Source: Galbibacter pacificus
GTDB lineage: Bacteria; Bacteroidota; Bacteroidia; Flavobacteriales; Flavobacteriaceae
NCBI RefSeq assembly: GCF_029603155.1
Contig: NZ_JAPMUA010000001.1
Location: 558,001 to 622,000, forward strand
Direction of reading: 5' to 3'
DNA: 64,000 bases
In this document: piece by piece, positions 8,598-18,400 of the stretch
Numbering within the stretch: the first letter of the stretch is position 1
Layout: each line of letters opens with the position of its first letter
Translations under genes and position numbers: made by a program
The notes under the pieces: model-generated
What the model was told of the DNA's origin: nothing
The model's database searches: none
Seen by the model: only the letters and a program-made list of their open reading frames with translations

Positions 8598-9875
8598 TTA
8601 TAGGCCGGTGGCCACCGTATGCTTTCCACGTTCTTTTACCAGTTGTTCCCTTACCAAAAGCGATCTATAGGCTTTTAAGGGGTTTATAGCTCCATGTTGT
8701 TGCAGCCGGGCTTGTTTTACAAGCGGACGGACGTCTGTTAAATAGGCATTTTGAAGTATTTCTTGGCACAAGGTAACATCATTATTTTTTTGTGCTTCTT
8801 TAAGTTGATGTTGGTCTACCAATAACGCTTTAGCATAGATAACCTGAATGGCTTCCAAAGATTGAATGAGGTCTTCCAACGGGTCTTTTAAATTATGGCT
8901 GGCATCGATCATCCAGGAAAGTTCCGGGTTTTGCGGGTTGTTGTTCATTCCGTAGACCAATTCATTAAAAATAAGGAAAAGTGCATATGGCTTTATGGAA
9001 CCTACCGTTATGTCGTCATCGCCATACTTGCTGTCGTTAAAATGAAAACCGCCCAACTTGCCTTTCCACATCAGGGTAGCAACTATTTGTTCGATATTGG
9101 TATTGGGTAAATGATGCCCCAAATCTACCAAAGTATAGGCCTTTTCGCCACATTCGTTGGCCAGCAGGAAAGAAGTGCCCCAATCTTGAATAACCGTACT
9201 GTAAAAGTAAGGCTCGTAAGGTTTGTATTCAATAAACAATTTCCAGTCATCGGGAAGGACATTATAAATTTCCTTTAGGCTATTTTGCGTGTGCGAAAGC
9301 GCCGTTTGAAAGTTGTTTTGCCCGGGAAACGAACTCCCGTCTGCCAACCAAACGGTAATACTTTTAGAACCTAGTTCTTTGCCAATATCGATAACTTCCC
9401 TGTTATGGGCAATGGCCTGGTCTCTTACAGTTTTGCTGGTATTGCTGAGCGATCCAAATTTATACGATTCTTTGGCATTGGGCTGGTCTTGAAACGTATT
9501 GGAGTTTACCGCATCGAATTTTATATCCAAACTATTTGCCAGCTCCTTAATTGCTTTATAATCTTCAGGAATATCCCATGGAATATGCAGGGAAACAGCT
9601 CCGGCACTTTTTGTAAGGGCATGGATTATCCCAATATCTTCCAGTTTTTGCTCTAATGAAGCCGGTTCACCATAATATGAAAACCGCCCAAATCGGGTTC
9701 CCCCGGCTCCTAATGCCCAACTGGGTATGGCAACCTGAAAATTGGCTAATTTGGCAACAATTTGATCTACTTCTATACCTTGTTTTGAAAGAGATGAAGC
9801 TAAATGATCGAATTGATTTTTATGAATGGAAATATCGTTTTTATTGGTGTTTAGTTGGTCTGGGTTAATAATCAT
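8598..9875 (-). CDS. rhaI: L-rhamnose isomerase, Pseudomonas stutzeri RhaI type
   Basis: 425 residues, a TIM-barrel sugar isomerase. It has the family's N-terminal GAGGTRFGRF, and the metal-binding strand ends can be seen in FIEYKPYEPY, DLGHHLPN and FHFNDSKYGDDD (Glu, Asp/His and Asp ligands for two divalent metals). This resembles the roughly 430-residue RhaI group, which is distinct from E. coli RhaA. It converts L-rhamnose to L-rhamnulose in the cytosol. It follows the aldolase-dehydrogenase gene after a 111-bp spacer with two strong inverted repeats, and precedes the kinase by 10 bp. Confidence 0.92.
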   Translation of the reverse strand: MIINPDQLNTNKNDISIHKNQFDHLASSLSKQGIEVDQIVAKLANFQVAIPSWALGAGGTRFGRFSYYGEPASLEQKLEDIGIIHALTKSAGAVSLHIPWDIPEDYKAIKELANSLDIKFDAVNSNTFQDQPNAKESYKFGSLSNTSKTVRDQAIAHNREVIDIGKELGSKSITVWLADGSSFPGQNNFQTALSHTQNSLKEIYNVLPDDWKLFIEYKPYEPYFYSTVIQDWGTSFLLANECGEKAYTLVDLGHHLPNTNIEQIVATLMWKGKLGGFHFNDSKYGDDDITVGSIKPYALFLIFNELVYGMNNNPQNPELSWMIDASHNLKDPLEDLIQSLEAIQVIYAKALLVDQHQLKEAQKNNDVTLCQEILQNAYLTDVRPLVKQARLQQHGAINPLKAYRSLLVREQLVKERGKHTVATGL

Positions 9876-9891
9876 ATGTTTAGATTGTTTA

Positions 9892-9960
9892 CAGGTTTTT
9901 TAAAACCTGAGTGAATTTAAAAATAAATCTCCATAGGTTGGTAAAACCTATGGAAGATTT
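9892..9960. repeat. Two adjacent inverted repeats between rhamnose genes
   Basis: The first is CAGGTTTT-TT-AAAACCTG (9892-9909). The second is AAATCTCCATAGGTT (9925-9939) facing AACCTATGG-AAGATTT (ending 9960), with a short loop. Both carry the word AGGTT/AACCT. They lie in the spacer between the aldolase gene and rhaI, so in the transcript they would form hairpins inside the operon. A processing site, partial terminator or mRNA-stability element is possible. Confidence 0.5.
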
Positions 9961-9986
9961 ACTTAAGCTAACTAACAACTGTGCAT

Positions 9987-12083
9987 CTATCTAACAAATG
10001 CATTTGCCATTCCACCGTCCACATTTATTATGTTTCCGGTAGATTTATCCAGAATGGCCACGAGTGAAAATACACCATTGGCAATATCTTCCGGATAAAT
10101 AATTTCGTTCAATAAATTTCTTTTTGCGTAGTGGGCGGGAAGCTCGTCTACGGAAATTCCATAGGCTTTGGCACGGCCTTCGGCCCATTCGCCTTCCCAA
10201 ATTTTACTTCCTACAATAACACCGTCGGGATTTACGGTATTGACCCTTATTTTGTTGGCCCCGAGCTCGGCGGCCAATAGGCGGGTCATATGTTGCTGGG
10301 CTGCTTTTGCGGTTCCATAACCAACATTGTTCGGCCCGGCTACCAGTCCGTTTTTACTGGCAATATTTACAATATCACCTCCCAAGCCTTGTTTTTTTAG
10401 GATGGCAACTCCTTGTTGGGCCATTAAGAATTGCCCTTTTACAAGAATATTTTGCAACAGGTCCCAATCTTTTAAGGTAGTGTCTTCTAAAGATTTGGAG
10501 ATGGCCAATCCTGCGGAATGAACAATAATATCTATGCCCCCAAATGCAAGCGCAGCATGCTCGAAGGCTTTTTGAATAGAATCTTCTTGGGTTACATCGC
10601 AAACAACGGTTGTTACCTGATCTTTTTTATATGTTTTTTCAGCTTCTTTTAAATAGGTTTCATTAATATCGGTCAATACCACATTGGCACCTTCGGCAAC
10701 TAACTTATCGGCTATCGACTTACCAATGCCGCCCCCTGCACCGGTTACAATGGCAATCTTTCTGGAAAGGGGCTGTTCGGCAGGCATGCGTTGCAATTTG
10801 GCTTCTTCGAGTAGCCAATATTCAATATCAAAAGCTTCTTGTCTTGGCAAGGATGTGTATTGAGAAATGGCTTCGGAACCGCGCATTACATTAATGGCAT
10901 TTACATAAAATTCGCTTGCCACACGTGCCGTTTGCTTGTTTTTGGCAAAAGAGAACATGCCAACTCCCGGATAGATAATAATAACCGGATTGGGATCCCG
11001 CATGGCAGGGCTGTTATTGTGTTTACAATTGTTGTAATAATCTTCATATTCTTTTCTGTACCGTTCAAAGGCAGGTGCTAATTTTTTTAAAAGCGTTTGA
11101 TGGGATGTTACATCTTCATTTTTATCCAGGGTAAGAACCAAAGGTTGAATTTTAGTGCGTAAAAAATGATCCGGGCACGAAGTTCCCATTGGGGCCAAAC
11201 GTTCCAGATCGTTACTGTTTATATATTCCAGTACGGTTCTGCTATCGGTAAAATGCCCAATCATTGGTTTTTCAGAAGAACATAACCCCCGTAATAGGGG
11301 CATTAATAGGGCGGCTCTTTCTTTTCTTTTTTCTGAAGGTAGACTTGTTACTTTTTCACCGCCAAAGACGTTGCCATTTTCTTTTACCTTTTTCTCGATA
11401 TATTCCGAGGCCATTTCAATAACCTCCAAACTATTCATATAACATTCATGGGAAGTATCCCCCCATGTAAAGAGTCCGTGGCTTCCCAAAACAATGCCGC
11501 GAATTCCGGGGTTTTCGTTCAGGCATTTTTCTAGTTGTAAACCCAAATCAAATCCCGGTCGTTGCCAAGGTACCCATCCCATGGAATCCCCCCATATTTC
11601 TTTAGTTACCTTTTCACTGTCTTTTGCGGCTGCAACGGCAATCAAGGCATCGGGGTGTAAATGGTCAATATGCTTAAATGGCAATAATCCGTGCAAAGGG
11701 GTGTCAATAGACGGGGCCCTGCTATCGAGATCGTATATGCAATGGTTGAAAAGGCCAACCATCCTATCTTCATCTTCCAAACCTTTATATACATTTTTCA
11801 AGCTTCTTAACCGATTGGTGTATAAACCGGCAATACCGGCACGCGTAAGGGTCCCAATATCGCCACCGGAACCTTTTATCCACATTACTTCCACATTTTC
11901 ATTGGTAAGTGGGTCTTTTTCAATGGTCTTGCAACTGGTATTTCCTCCACCGTAATTGGTAATTCTAAGGTCTGCGCCTAATATATTGGAGCGGTATAAG
12001 AAAAGTTCAACTTCGTTCCCGTTTAGAGCACTGGCTTTTTTATCATCCCAAAGATAGTTTACGTATTTAAAGGTTTTTTTCAT
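9987..12083 (-). CDS. Bifunctional rhamnulose-1-phosphate aldolase / lactaldehyde dehydrogenase (SDR)
   Basis: 698 residues, the usual size of the aldolase/short-chain-dehydrogenase fusion found in rhamnose operons (related to Bacillus YuxG and the RhaEW type). Residues ~1-430 are a class II aldolase domain with the metal-site region GIVLGSHGLFTWGD. Residues ~445-698 are a short-chain dehydrogenase with the nucleotide motif TGAGGGIG and the catalytic YGTAK (YxxxK). It would split L-rhamnulose-1-phosphate to DHAP and L-lactaldehyde and oxidise the latter to L-lactate. It is the first gene of the catabolic operon, divergent from the GntR regulator. Both halves look intact. Confidence 0.92.
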   Translation of the reverse strand: MKKTFKYVNYLWDDKKASALNGNEVELFLYRSNILGADLRITNYGGGNTSCKTIEKDPLTNENVEVMWIKGSGGDIGTLTRAGIAGLYTNRLRSLKNVYKGLEDEDRMVGLFNHCIYDLDSRAPSIDTPLHGLLPFKHIDHLHPDALIAVAAAKDSEKVTKEIWGDSMGWVPWQRPGFDLGLQLEKCLNENPGIRGIVLGSHGLFTWGDTSHECYMNSLEVIEMASEYIEKKVKENGNVFGGEKVTSLPSEKRKERAALLMPLLRGLCSSEKPMIGHFTDSRTVLEYINSNDLERLAPMGTSCPDHFLRTKIQPLVLTLDKNEDVTSHQTLLKKLAPAFERYRKEYEDYYNNCKHNNSPAMRDPNPVIIIYPGVGMFSFAKNKQTARVASEFYVNAINVMRGSEAISQYTSLPRQEAFDIEYWLLEEAKLQRMPAEQPLSRKIAIVTGAGGGIGKSIADKLVAEGANVVLTDINETYLKEAEKTYKKDQVTTVVCDVTQEDSIQKAFEHAALAFGGIDIIVHSAGLAISKSLEDTTLKDWDLLQNILVKGQFLMAQQGVAILKKQGLGGDIVNIASKNGLVAGPNNVGYGTAKAAQQHMTRLLAAELGANKIRVNTVNPDGVIVGSKIWEGEWAEGRAKAYGISVDELPAHYAKRNLLNEIIYPEDIANGVFSLVAILDKSTGNIINVDGGMANAFVR

Positions 12084-12119
12084 GTTATAATGGGTTTCTA
12101 CTTTTACACAAATTTATTT

Positions 12120-12165
12120 CAAAGTTATATGGCGTACATCGATAAGGTATCCTGCACTATCCTGT
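12120..12165 (-). promoter_or_regulatory. Rhamnose operon promoter with 18-bp operator
   Basis: Read on the minus strand, the 18-mer ACAGGATAGTGCAGGATA (12148-12165) is followed after exactly 20 bp by TAACTTTG (12120-12127), a match to the -7 consensus TAnnTTTG. The operator holds AGGATA twice, 10 bp apart. It lies where the -33 element would be, and the identical 18-mer recurs before susC at the same spacing. Activation by the neighbouring GntR-type regulator is inferred. Confidence 0.65.
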
Positions 12166-12260
12166 AGCAAGGGAAATTATAACAAGATAGGGAATTTGGA
12201 TTATTTGTTTACTTTTATGTCCATTCTTTATGTAATAATAAACTTGGAAAAATCTATTCC

Positions 12261-13307
12261 ATGGACAAGAAATTGAATATTAGTATTTTGGAAGAGTCAC
12301 GTGTGCCTAAATATACACAAATTGTAAACTCGATTATTGGGAACATTAGTAGCGGAAAACTAGAAATGGGAGAACGCATACCTTCTATTAATGAACTTAG
12401 TGCCGAATACTACCTTTCTAGAGATACTGTTGAAAAAGCATATAATATCCTTAAAGAAAAAAAAATAATAACATCGGTAAAAGGGAAAGGATATTATGTT
12501 TCCAGAACACAACTCATAGCAAAAAAGAATATTCTTTTTCTTATTAATAAGCCCAGTTCTTACAAAATGAGGATTTTCAAATCGTTTACCAATGCCATTG
12601 GAGCTGATGTTCATGTAGATTTGAGCATATATCATTGTGATGAGACATTATTTTTAAATTTAATTGAGAAACATAAAAATAGTTACGATCATTATATTAT
12701 AATGCCACATTTTAAAAATGATAGTTTAAAACACCTAAGTTATACTGATGAAATAACGGCTGCAATAAATGAAATCCCAAAGCACAAACTTGTTTTAATG
12801 GATAACAACAAACTGCAAATTTCTGGTACTATAAGGGAAATATACCAAGATTTTGAGAATGATATTTTTGATGCGCTTACCAAGGGGTTTGAAAAATTAA
12901 AACGGTATAAGAAATTGTTTTTAATCTACCCGAGAAAAGTAATCTATCCATATCCATTACGTATTTTAAGAGGTTTTGTAAAATTTTGCGGGACACATGA
13001 ATTTGACTATGAAATTCTTGATGAAGTATACCAAGACATGGAAATAAAGCCCCTTGACGCCTATATTGTAATAGAGGAGAACGACTTGGTTAATTTGGTT
13101 AAAATGATTAGGGACCAAGGGTTTATTATGGGCAGAAGTGTAGGCGTTATTTCTTACAACGATACACCTCTTAAAGAGTTGCTTGATATAACCGTGGTAA
13201 GCACAGACTTTAAGGCAATGGGAGAGAAAGCTGCTGAAATGATTATGAATAATTCTTACGAGAAAATTAAAAATCCTTTCCATTTTATTGAACGTATTTC
13301 TGTATGA
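12261..13307 (+). CDS. GntR-type regulator with periplasmic-binding-like sensor domain
   Basis: 348 residues. Residues ~12-82 are a GntR winged helix (KYTQIVNSIIGNISSGKL, GERIPSINELSAEYYLSRDTV, then the wing VKGKGYYV). The remaining ~260 residues resemble a LacI/periplasmic-binding sugar-sensor domain, an AraR-like architecture. It lies between the catabolic operon and the SusC-SusD-rhamnosidase operon and is divergent from the former, which makes it the natural rhamnose-responsive regulator of both. The shared 18-mer at the two promoters is its best candidate site. Whether it represses or activates is not known. Confidence 0.88.
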   Translation: MDKKLNISILEESRVPKYTQIVNSIIGNISSGKLEMGERIPSINELSAEYYLSRDTVEKAYNILKEKKIITSVKGKGYYVSRTQLIAKKNILFLINKPSSYKMRIFKSFTNAIGADVHVDLSIYHCDETLFLNLIEKHKNSYDHYIIMPHFKNDSLKHLSYTDEITAAINEIPKHKLVLMDNNKLQISGTIREIYQDFENDIFDALTKGFEKLKRYKKLFLIYPRKVIYPYPLRILRGFVKFCGTHEFDYEILDEVYQDMEIKPLDAYIVIEENDLVNLVKMIRDQGFIMGRSVGVISYNDTPLKELLDITVVSTDFKAMGEKAAEMIMNNSYEKIKNPFHFIERISV

Positions 13308-13402
13308 CCGAATATAGCAGTACACTACAGGATAAGATTCTTATTATTGGTAATTAATATTGAAATGAAATAAAAGCCAAAATAAGTTAAACAAAACAAT
13401 CT

Positions 13403-15124
13403 ATGTATTACAAAAGAATGATTAAATACCTTATGTGCATCAATAAAAAAAATGCAATAAAGTATACGCTTATAGCAACTTCAATTATTTTCATTACTTC
13501 CTGTAGTAAAAAGAATGATGGGCCTGACAAAATCAATAATCAAGATAAAAAGCCCAAAATAATCAATATTGTAAATTTTATCAGGGATATAGAGCCGAGA
13601 GATCCAAAAATCACAAAAGAAGTATTGTATGAAACTGTTGTAGAGCAGGTTAAAATGATGAAAAAATATAATCTAAAAGGAACATTTTTATTGCAATATG
13701 ATGCTTTGGTCGATAAACGTTACCAAGAATTGTTAAAAAATCTGCCAAAAGATCAATTTGAAATAGGTGCATGGTGGGAAATTCCACAACCGATGGTAAA
13801 GAAAGCAGGACTAATATGGCGAGGGCGTTTTCCATGGGATTGGCATGCCGACGTTGGCTTTTCAACCGGTTATAACCCAGAAGAACGAGAGCAACTGGCC
13901 GATGTATATATGGAAGATTTTAAAAGGGTATTTGGGTATTATCCAAAATCTGTAGCTTCTTGGTTTATAGATGCGCATACCTTAAACTATTTGTACGAAA
14001 AGTATGATATCGTAGTTTCGGCCAATTGTAAAGATCAGTATGGAACTGACGGATATACACTATGGGGAGGATATTGGAACCAAGCCTATTATCCAAGTAA
14101 GGTAAATTCGTATATGCCGGCACAAAATGAAGAAAGTCAAATACCCGTACCAATTTTTAGAATGCTGGGGAGCGATCCGGTAAGGCAATACGATACCGGC
14201 TTAGAATCTGATAGGCAAGGAGTAATAACTTTAGAGCCTGTATATAAAGAAGCTGGAGGAAATAAAGAATGGGTGGATTGGTACTTTAAAGAATTTATTA
14301 ACGGAGAATCTATGGAATATGCATATACTCAAGCCGGTCAGGAAAATTCATTTACATGGTCGGCTATGAAGAAAGGGTTTCATATTCAACTCCCTTTAAT
14401 CGCAAAACTGAGAGATGAAAATAAAGTAAAAGTTGAGACATTAAAAGAGTCTGGTTTCTGGTTTAAGAAGAAATACCAAACAACGCCTGCAACTTCTGTA
14501 ACTGTTACGACCGATATGAAGGGGAGTGACATGAAAACAGTTTGGTACAACAGCAGATTTTATAGAGCAAACTTATTATGGGAGAATAATTCATTACGCT
14601 TTCGCGATATTCATGTATTTGATGAAGACATAGAATCATCTTATCTAACTAAGCCTGTTGCTTCTAATCAGGCACTTTTCTTTACACAACCTATAATTGA
14701 TGGATTCCTGTGGAGTAAAGCCAATGATTTAGCAGGATTACGTTTTAAAATAATGGAACAAGGCAAAGAGTCATTAATAATAGGAAAAACACCAAAAGTT
14801 ACAAGCCCTGAACATGGTGTTTTAAGGGTGTCTTGGCCTATTAAAAATCATGAAGCCAAATTGATTCTGGTTTTTGAGGAACAAGGCATTCAATTAAAAA
14901 TGGAAACAGGCGAAAATCTTATATGGTATTTAGATTTTACAGCTCCTAAAGAAGTAGACTTGCCTTATACATCGATTACAAACAATCAAATTAACTGCAA
15001 TTTTCAAGGTCATGCATATACTTTTAAAGCGTCAACAGGTAATTTTTCTGTTCCAGATAGCTGCACGGTATATAGGATTACACCTAAAGAGAATATCATA
15101 AATGTTAGCTTTTCCAGTAATTAG
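13403..15124 (+). CDS. Orphan lipoprotein with deacetylase/glycosidase-like barrel, rhamnose locus
   Basis: 573 residues. The first ~38 end in a lipobox (IITSC-like, ITSCSKK), so it is exported and lipid-anchored. Several ATGs (13403, 13418, 13433) could serve as start. From residue ~50 the text INIVNFIRDIEPRDP, then KKYNLKGTFLLQYDALVD and DQFEIGAWWEIPQPMV, resembles the seven-stranded barrel of polysaccharide deacetylases and GH38/GH57-like enzymes. Later blocks include WHADVGF and SWFIDAHTL. The C-terminal ~170 residues look like beta-sandwich. No known CAZy family is recognised with confidence. Its place between the rhamnose regulator and SusC suggests a glycan-processing enzyme. Confidence 0.7.
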   Translation: MYYKRMIKYLMCINKKNAIKYTLIATSIIFITSCSKKNDGPDKINNQDKKPKIINIVNFIRDIEPRDPKITKEVLYETVVEQVKMMKKYNLKGTFLLQYDALVDKRYQELLKNLPKDQFEIGAWWEIPQPMVKKAGLIWRGRFPWDWHADVGFSTGYNPEEREQLADVYMEDFKRVFGYYPKSVASWFIDAHTLNYLYEKYDIVVSANCKDQYGTDGYTLWGGYWNQAYYPSKVNSYMPAQNEESQIPVPIFRMLGSDPVRQYDTGLESDRQGVITLEPVYKEAGGNKEWVDWYFKEFINGESMEYAYTQAGQENSFTWSAMKKGFHIQLPLIAKLRDENKVKVETLKESGFWFKKKYQTTPATSVTVTTDMKGSDMKTVWYNSRFYRANLLWENNSLRFRDIHVFDEDIESSYLTKPVASNQALFFTQPIIDGFLWSKANDLAGLRFKIMEQGKESLIIGKTPKVTSPEHGVLRVSWPIKNHEAKLILVFEEQGIQLKMETGENLIWYLDFTAPKEVDLPYTSITNNQINCNFQGHAYTFKASTGNFSVPDSCTVYRITPKENIINVSFSSN

Positions 15125-15153
15125 ACATAAAAAGAAACGAAAATATAAATATG

Positions 15154-15186
15154 AAATCCTCTACACATTGTATGGAGGATTTTTTT
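15154..15186 (+). terminator. Intrinsic terminator after the orphan barrel lipoprotein
   Basis: AAATCCTC (15154-15161) pairs with GAGGATTT (15175-15182), followed by a run of T. It is placed 30 bp after the stop at 15124. Confidence 0.75.
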
Positions 15187-15330
15187 AATGTGCAGGATTT
15201 ATGAAACAAAACATTTTGAAAGCCATGGAGAAAAGTTTACATGAATTCATTACGAAATTCTTTTTTTTTAATACAAAATAGTCCATAAAACTACTTTTTT
15301 TGGCAAATTTTTTATCGCTTTTCCAACTTA

Positions 15331-15388
15331 ACAGGATAGTGCAGGATAGAAATGGGATTCCCTATTAGTAATATTGGTTAAACGTTTA
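15331..15388 (+). promoter_or_regulatory. susC promoter with rhamnose operator and palindrome
   Basis: This lies in the 363-bp spacer before susC. ACAGGATAGTGCAGGATA (15331-15348) is identical to the site before the catabolic operon. After the same 20-bp gap comes TAATATTG (15369-15376), one mismatch from TAnnTTTG. Just downstream is the palindrome TAAACGTTTA (15379-15388), which looks like a LacI-type half-site pair. The rest of the spacer (15187-15330 and 15389-15487) is A+T-rich leader without a gene. Confidence 0.6.
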
Positions 15389-15487
15389 CACAGCTTTCTA
15401 CATAAACTCAAAAAATGGAAAGAATTGTAAATATCCTTATATAAACAAAAGGAAAACTAATGTTAACTAATTAATATTCATTTACTT

Positions 15488-18400
15488 ATGAAAAGAAGTA
15501 CAAAGAAGTTCAGCCTAACGACTCTTTTCTTATTGATTTTTGTTTTGGGACAATCCATACAGGCTCAAGAGAAAAGTGTAACCGGGAATGTTACAGATAA
15601 TCAAGGAATACCTATTGCTGGAGCCAACATAATGATTAAAGGGACCTCTAATGGAACGACAACAGATTTTGACGGAAATTTTACAATTTCTATAGGTTCA
15701 TCAACAGTTACTCTGATAGTTTCTTATATTGGTTTTGCATCTACAGAAGTAAAAGTTTCCCCTAATCAAAATATTAATGTAGCACTTAAAGAAGATGTTT
15801 CCCAATTAGATGAAGTGGTTGTAATAGGATACGGAACCCAGGAACGAAAAGATCTAACCGGTTCTGTAGCCACAATAAGTTCAAAAGATATTGAAGATAT
15901 ACCAGTGTCTTCATTAGATCAAAAATTAGCAGGTCAAGTTCCCGGTGTTCAAGTAAGTACTGTTACCGGGACACCCGGTGGAGCTTCAAAAATTAATATT
16001 AGAGGGGTAGGTTCCATTGGAGCTAATTCAGATCCATTGGTAGTAATAGATGGATTTCCTATTAGCAATAGTTTTAATCAAACCAGTAACCCCCTTAACT
16101 TGGTTAACCCTGATGATATAGAATCTATATCCATACTCAAAGATGCCAGTTCAACAGCAATTTATGGGTCAAGAGGAGCAAATGGGGTACTGATTATTAA
16201 AACAAAGCAGGGAAAAACAGGTAAATTGCAAGTCGATCTCAATACATATACTGGTTTTCAAACAGTACCAGAAAAGGGACGACCAGATATGCTTAATGCA
16301 CAGGAATTTGCACAATTTCAAAAAGAGATTAGGGAAGATGCGGCTATTGCAGCTGGTGGTACAGTGGCAGATGCCGTGATTCCAGAAATGTATCAAAACC
16401 CAGAACAATACGGTGAAGGTACCGATTGGTTTGATACCATACTTCAAACGGCACTTCAACAAAATGTAAATTTAAATGTTAGAGGAGGGTCGGAAAGCTT
16501 AAGGGGTTCTATGTCATTAGGGTATTTTAATCAAGAAGGTGTAGTTCGCTATACAGGATATGAAAGGTACACCATGAGAACAAATTTTAATGCTGACATA
16601 GGTAAAAAGGTAAAAGTGGGGTTAAGTCTAGCACCTACATTTAGTAAACAGGATATAAATGATCTGGAACGGGATTTTCTTGATATTATAGGAAAAACAC
16701 AATGGTTTAATCCAATTATTCCAGTAACCGACGAAAATGGAAATAGGACGCCCCATATTGGCGGTCCGGGTCTTTTTAGTGCTCCAAACCCATTAAACGA
16801 ATTGGAATATGCAGGAACAGAAGTAGAGGAGTTTAGGGGAATTGCCAGTGCATTTGCAGAATTTGAAATTTTTAACGGGTTTACAGCCAAATATACTTTT
16901 ACAGTTGATTATAATAACGGGAAGCGTTCACGGTTTTATCCAAGCTTTTTAGGAAATACCAATAGCCCGCCTCCAAATGTTCCCACCCTGAGTGTTTCCG
17001 AAGGGGATATTTTAAATCAGTCTTCAGAATTTTTACTGAATTATAAAAAGGATTTCAATGAAAAGCATTCCCTTGGGATAACAGCAGGATATTCAAATCA
17101 AAAAGAAACGGCAGAATCTATTTCTGTAAATGGAACGGATTTTCCAGATGATGAAATAGAGACTTTAGGGGCAGCTGGAAGAATTTCTTCTTATGGGCAA
17201 GGAGTAGAAGAATGGGCCTTAATATCATATTTTGCCAGGGTAAATTACGATTTTCTAAACAGGTATTTGTTAACTGCTACTATTCGTTCTGATGGTTCCT
17301 CAAGGTTTGGCAGTGAAAATCGTTATGGAACATTCCCATCTATTGGAGCAGCATGGCGTATAAGTGAAGAAAGCTTTATGGAAAATTCTTTTTTTGATAA
17401 TTTGAAATTAAGAACTAGTTATGGTTTGTCTGGTAATTTCAACATCGGGAACTATACATATATCTCAACTGTAGGAACATCTAATTATGTTTTTGGAAAT
17501 AGTATAGCCAGCGGGCGCTACTTGAACTCCCTTGGAAACCCAAATTTAACATGGGAAGAGTCAAGACAATTGGATATAGGGCTTGAGGCTTCTTTTTTAA
17601 ATAATCGTTTGGATTTAACATTGGATTATTACCGAAGAAATACCGAGAATATGCTAATTGATACACAAATTCCTTTTTCGTCTGGATTTGGTTCTGCAAC
17701 TATTAATGGAGGGGAAATCCTTAACCAAGGTCTTGAAGTAGCTATTAATTCCAGAAATTTCACAGGTGATTTTAGTTGGACTACAAACTTTAACATTGCT
17801 TTTAATAAGAATAAGGTATTAGCCCTTGACGGGGATAGCAATTTTATCCTTTCCGGGCGAAGCGGGGAGGGAAACCCAACACATATTACTCAAGTAGGAA
17901 AACCAATCGGGCAATTTTATGGTTATGTAATAGAAGGGGTTTATATGAATGAAGAAGATTTTGACAACTCGCCTAAACATTCTTCATCTGTAGTAGGCTC
18001 TATAAAATATAAAGATGTAAATGGCGATGGAGTAATAGAAGCGGTAAACGATTTTGATGTCATAGGTAATCCATATCCCGATTTTACATTTGGACTTACC
18101 AATTCATTTTCATACAAAAACTTCGATTTAAGTATTGTTATTGACGGTCAATATGGAGGCGAACTTTTAGTGGGTGCCAATCAATTTTTAGATAATATTG
18201 ATGGAATATTCAATGTTACAACCGATGTTTTTAACCGCTGGAGGTCTCCGGAAAATCCGGGCGATGGAAAAACACCCACCACAAATGGAGCAAGAGTGAT
18301 ATATCGGGACGTAAACTCTAGTTGGGTAGAAGACTCTTCGTTTCTTAGGTTTCGGAATATAACATTTGGGTATAACTTACCGAGCGAAATTTTTGGTGAA

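Noticed and set aside
9987..12083. Fusion of aldolase and dehydrogenase as a novel gene fusion
   Set aside because: This bifunctional form is well known in rhamnose operons of several phyla, so it is annotated but not reported as unusual.
12148..15348. Reading the shared 18-mer as a mobile-element end repeat
   Set aside because: It is in inverted orientation about 3.2 kb apart and encloses the regulator and orphan gene, but the fixed 20-bp spacing to -7 elements and the lack of a transposase make an operator far more likely.
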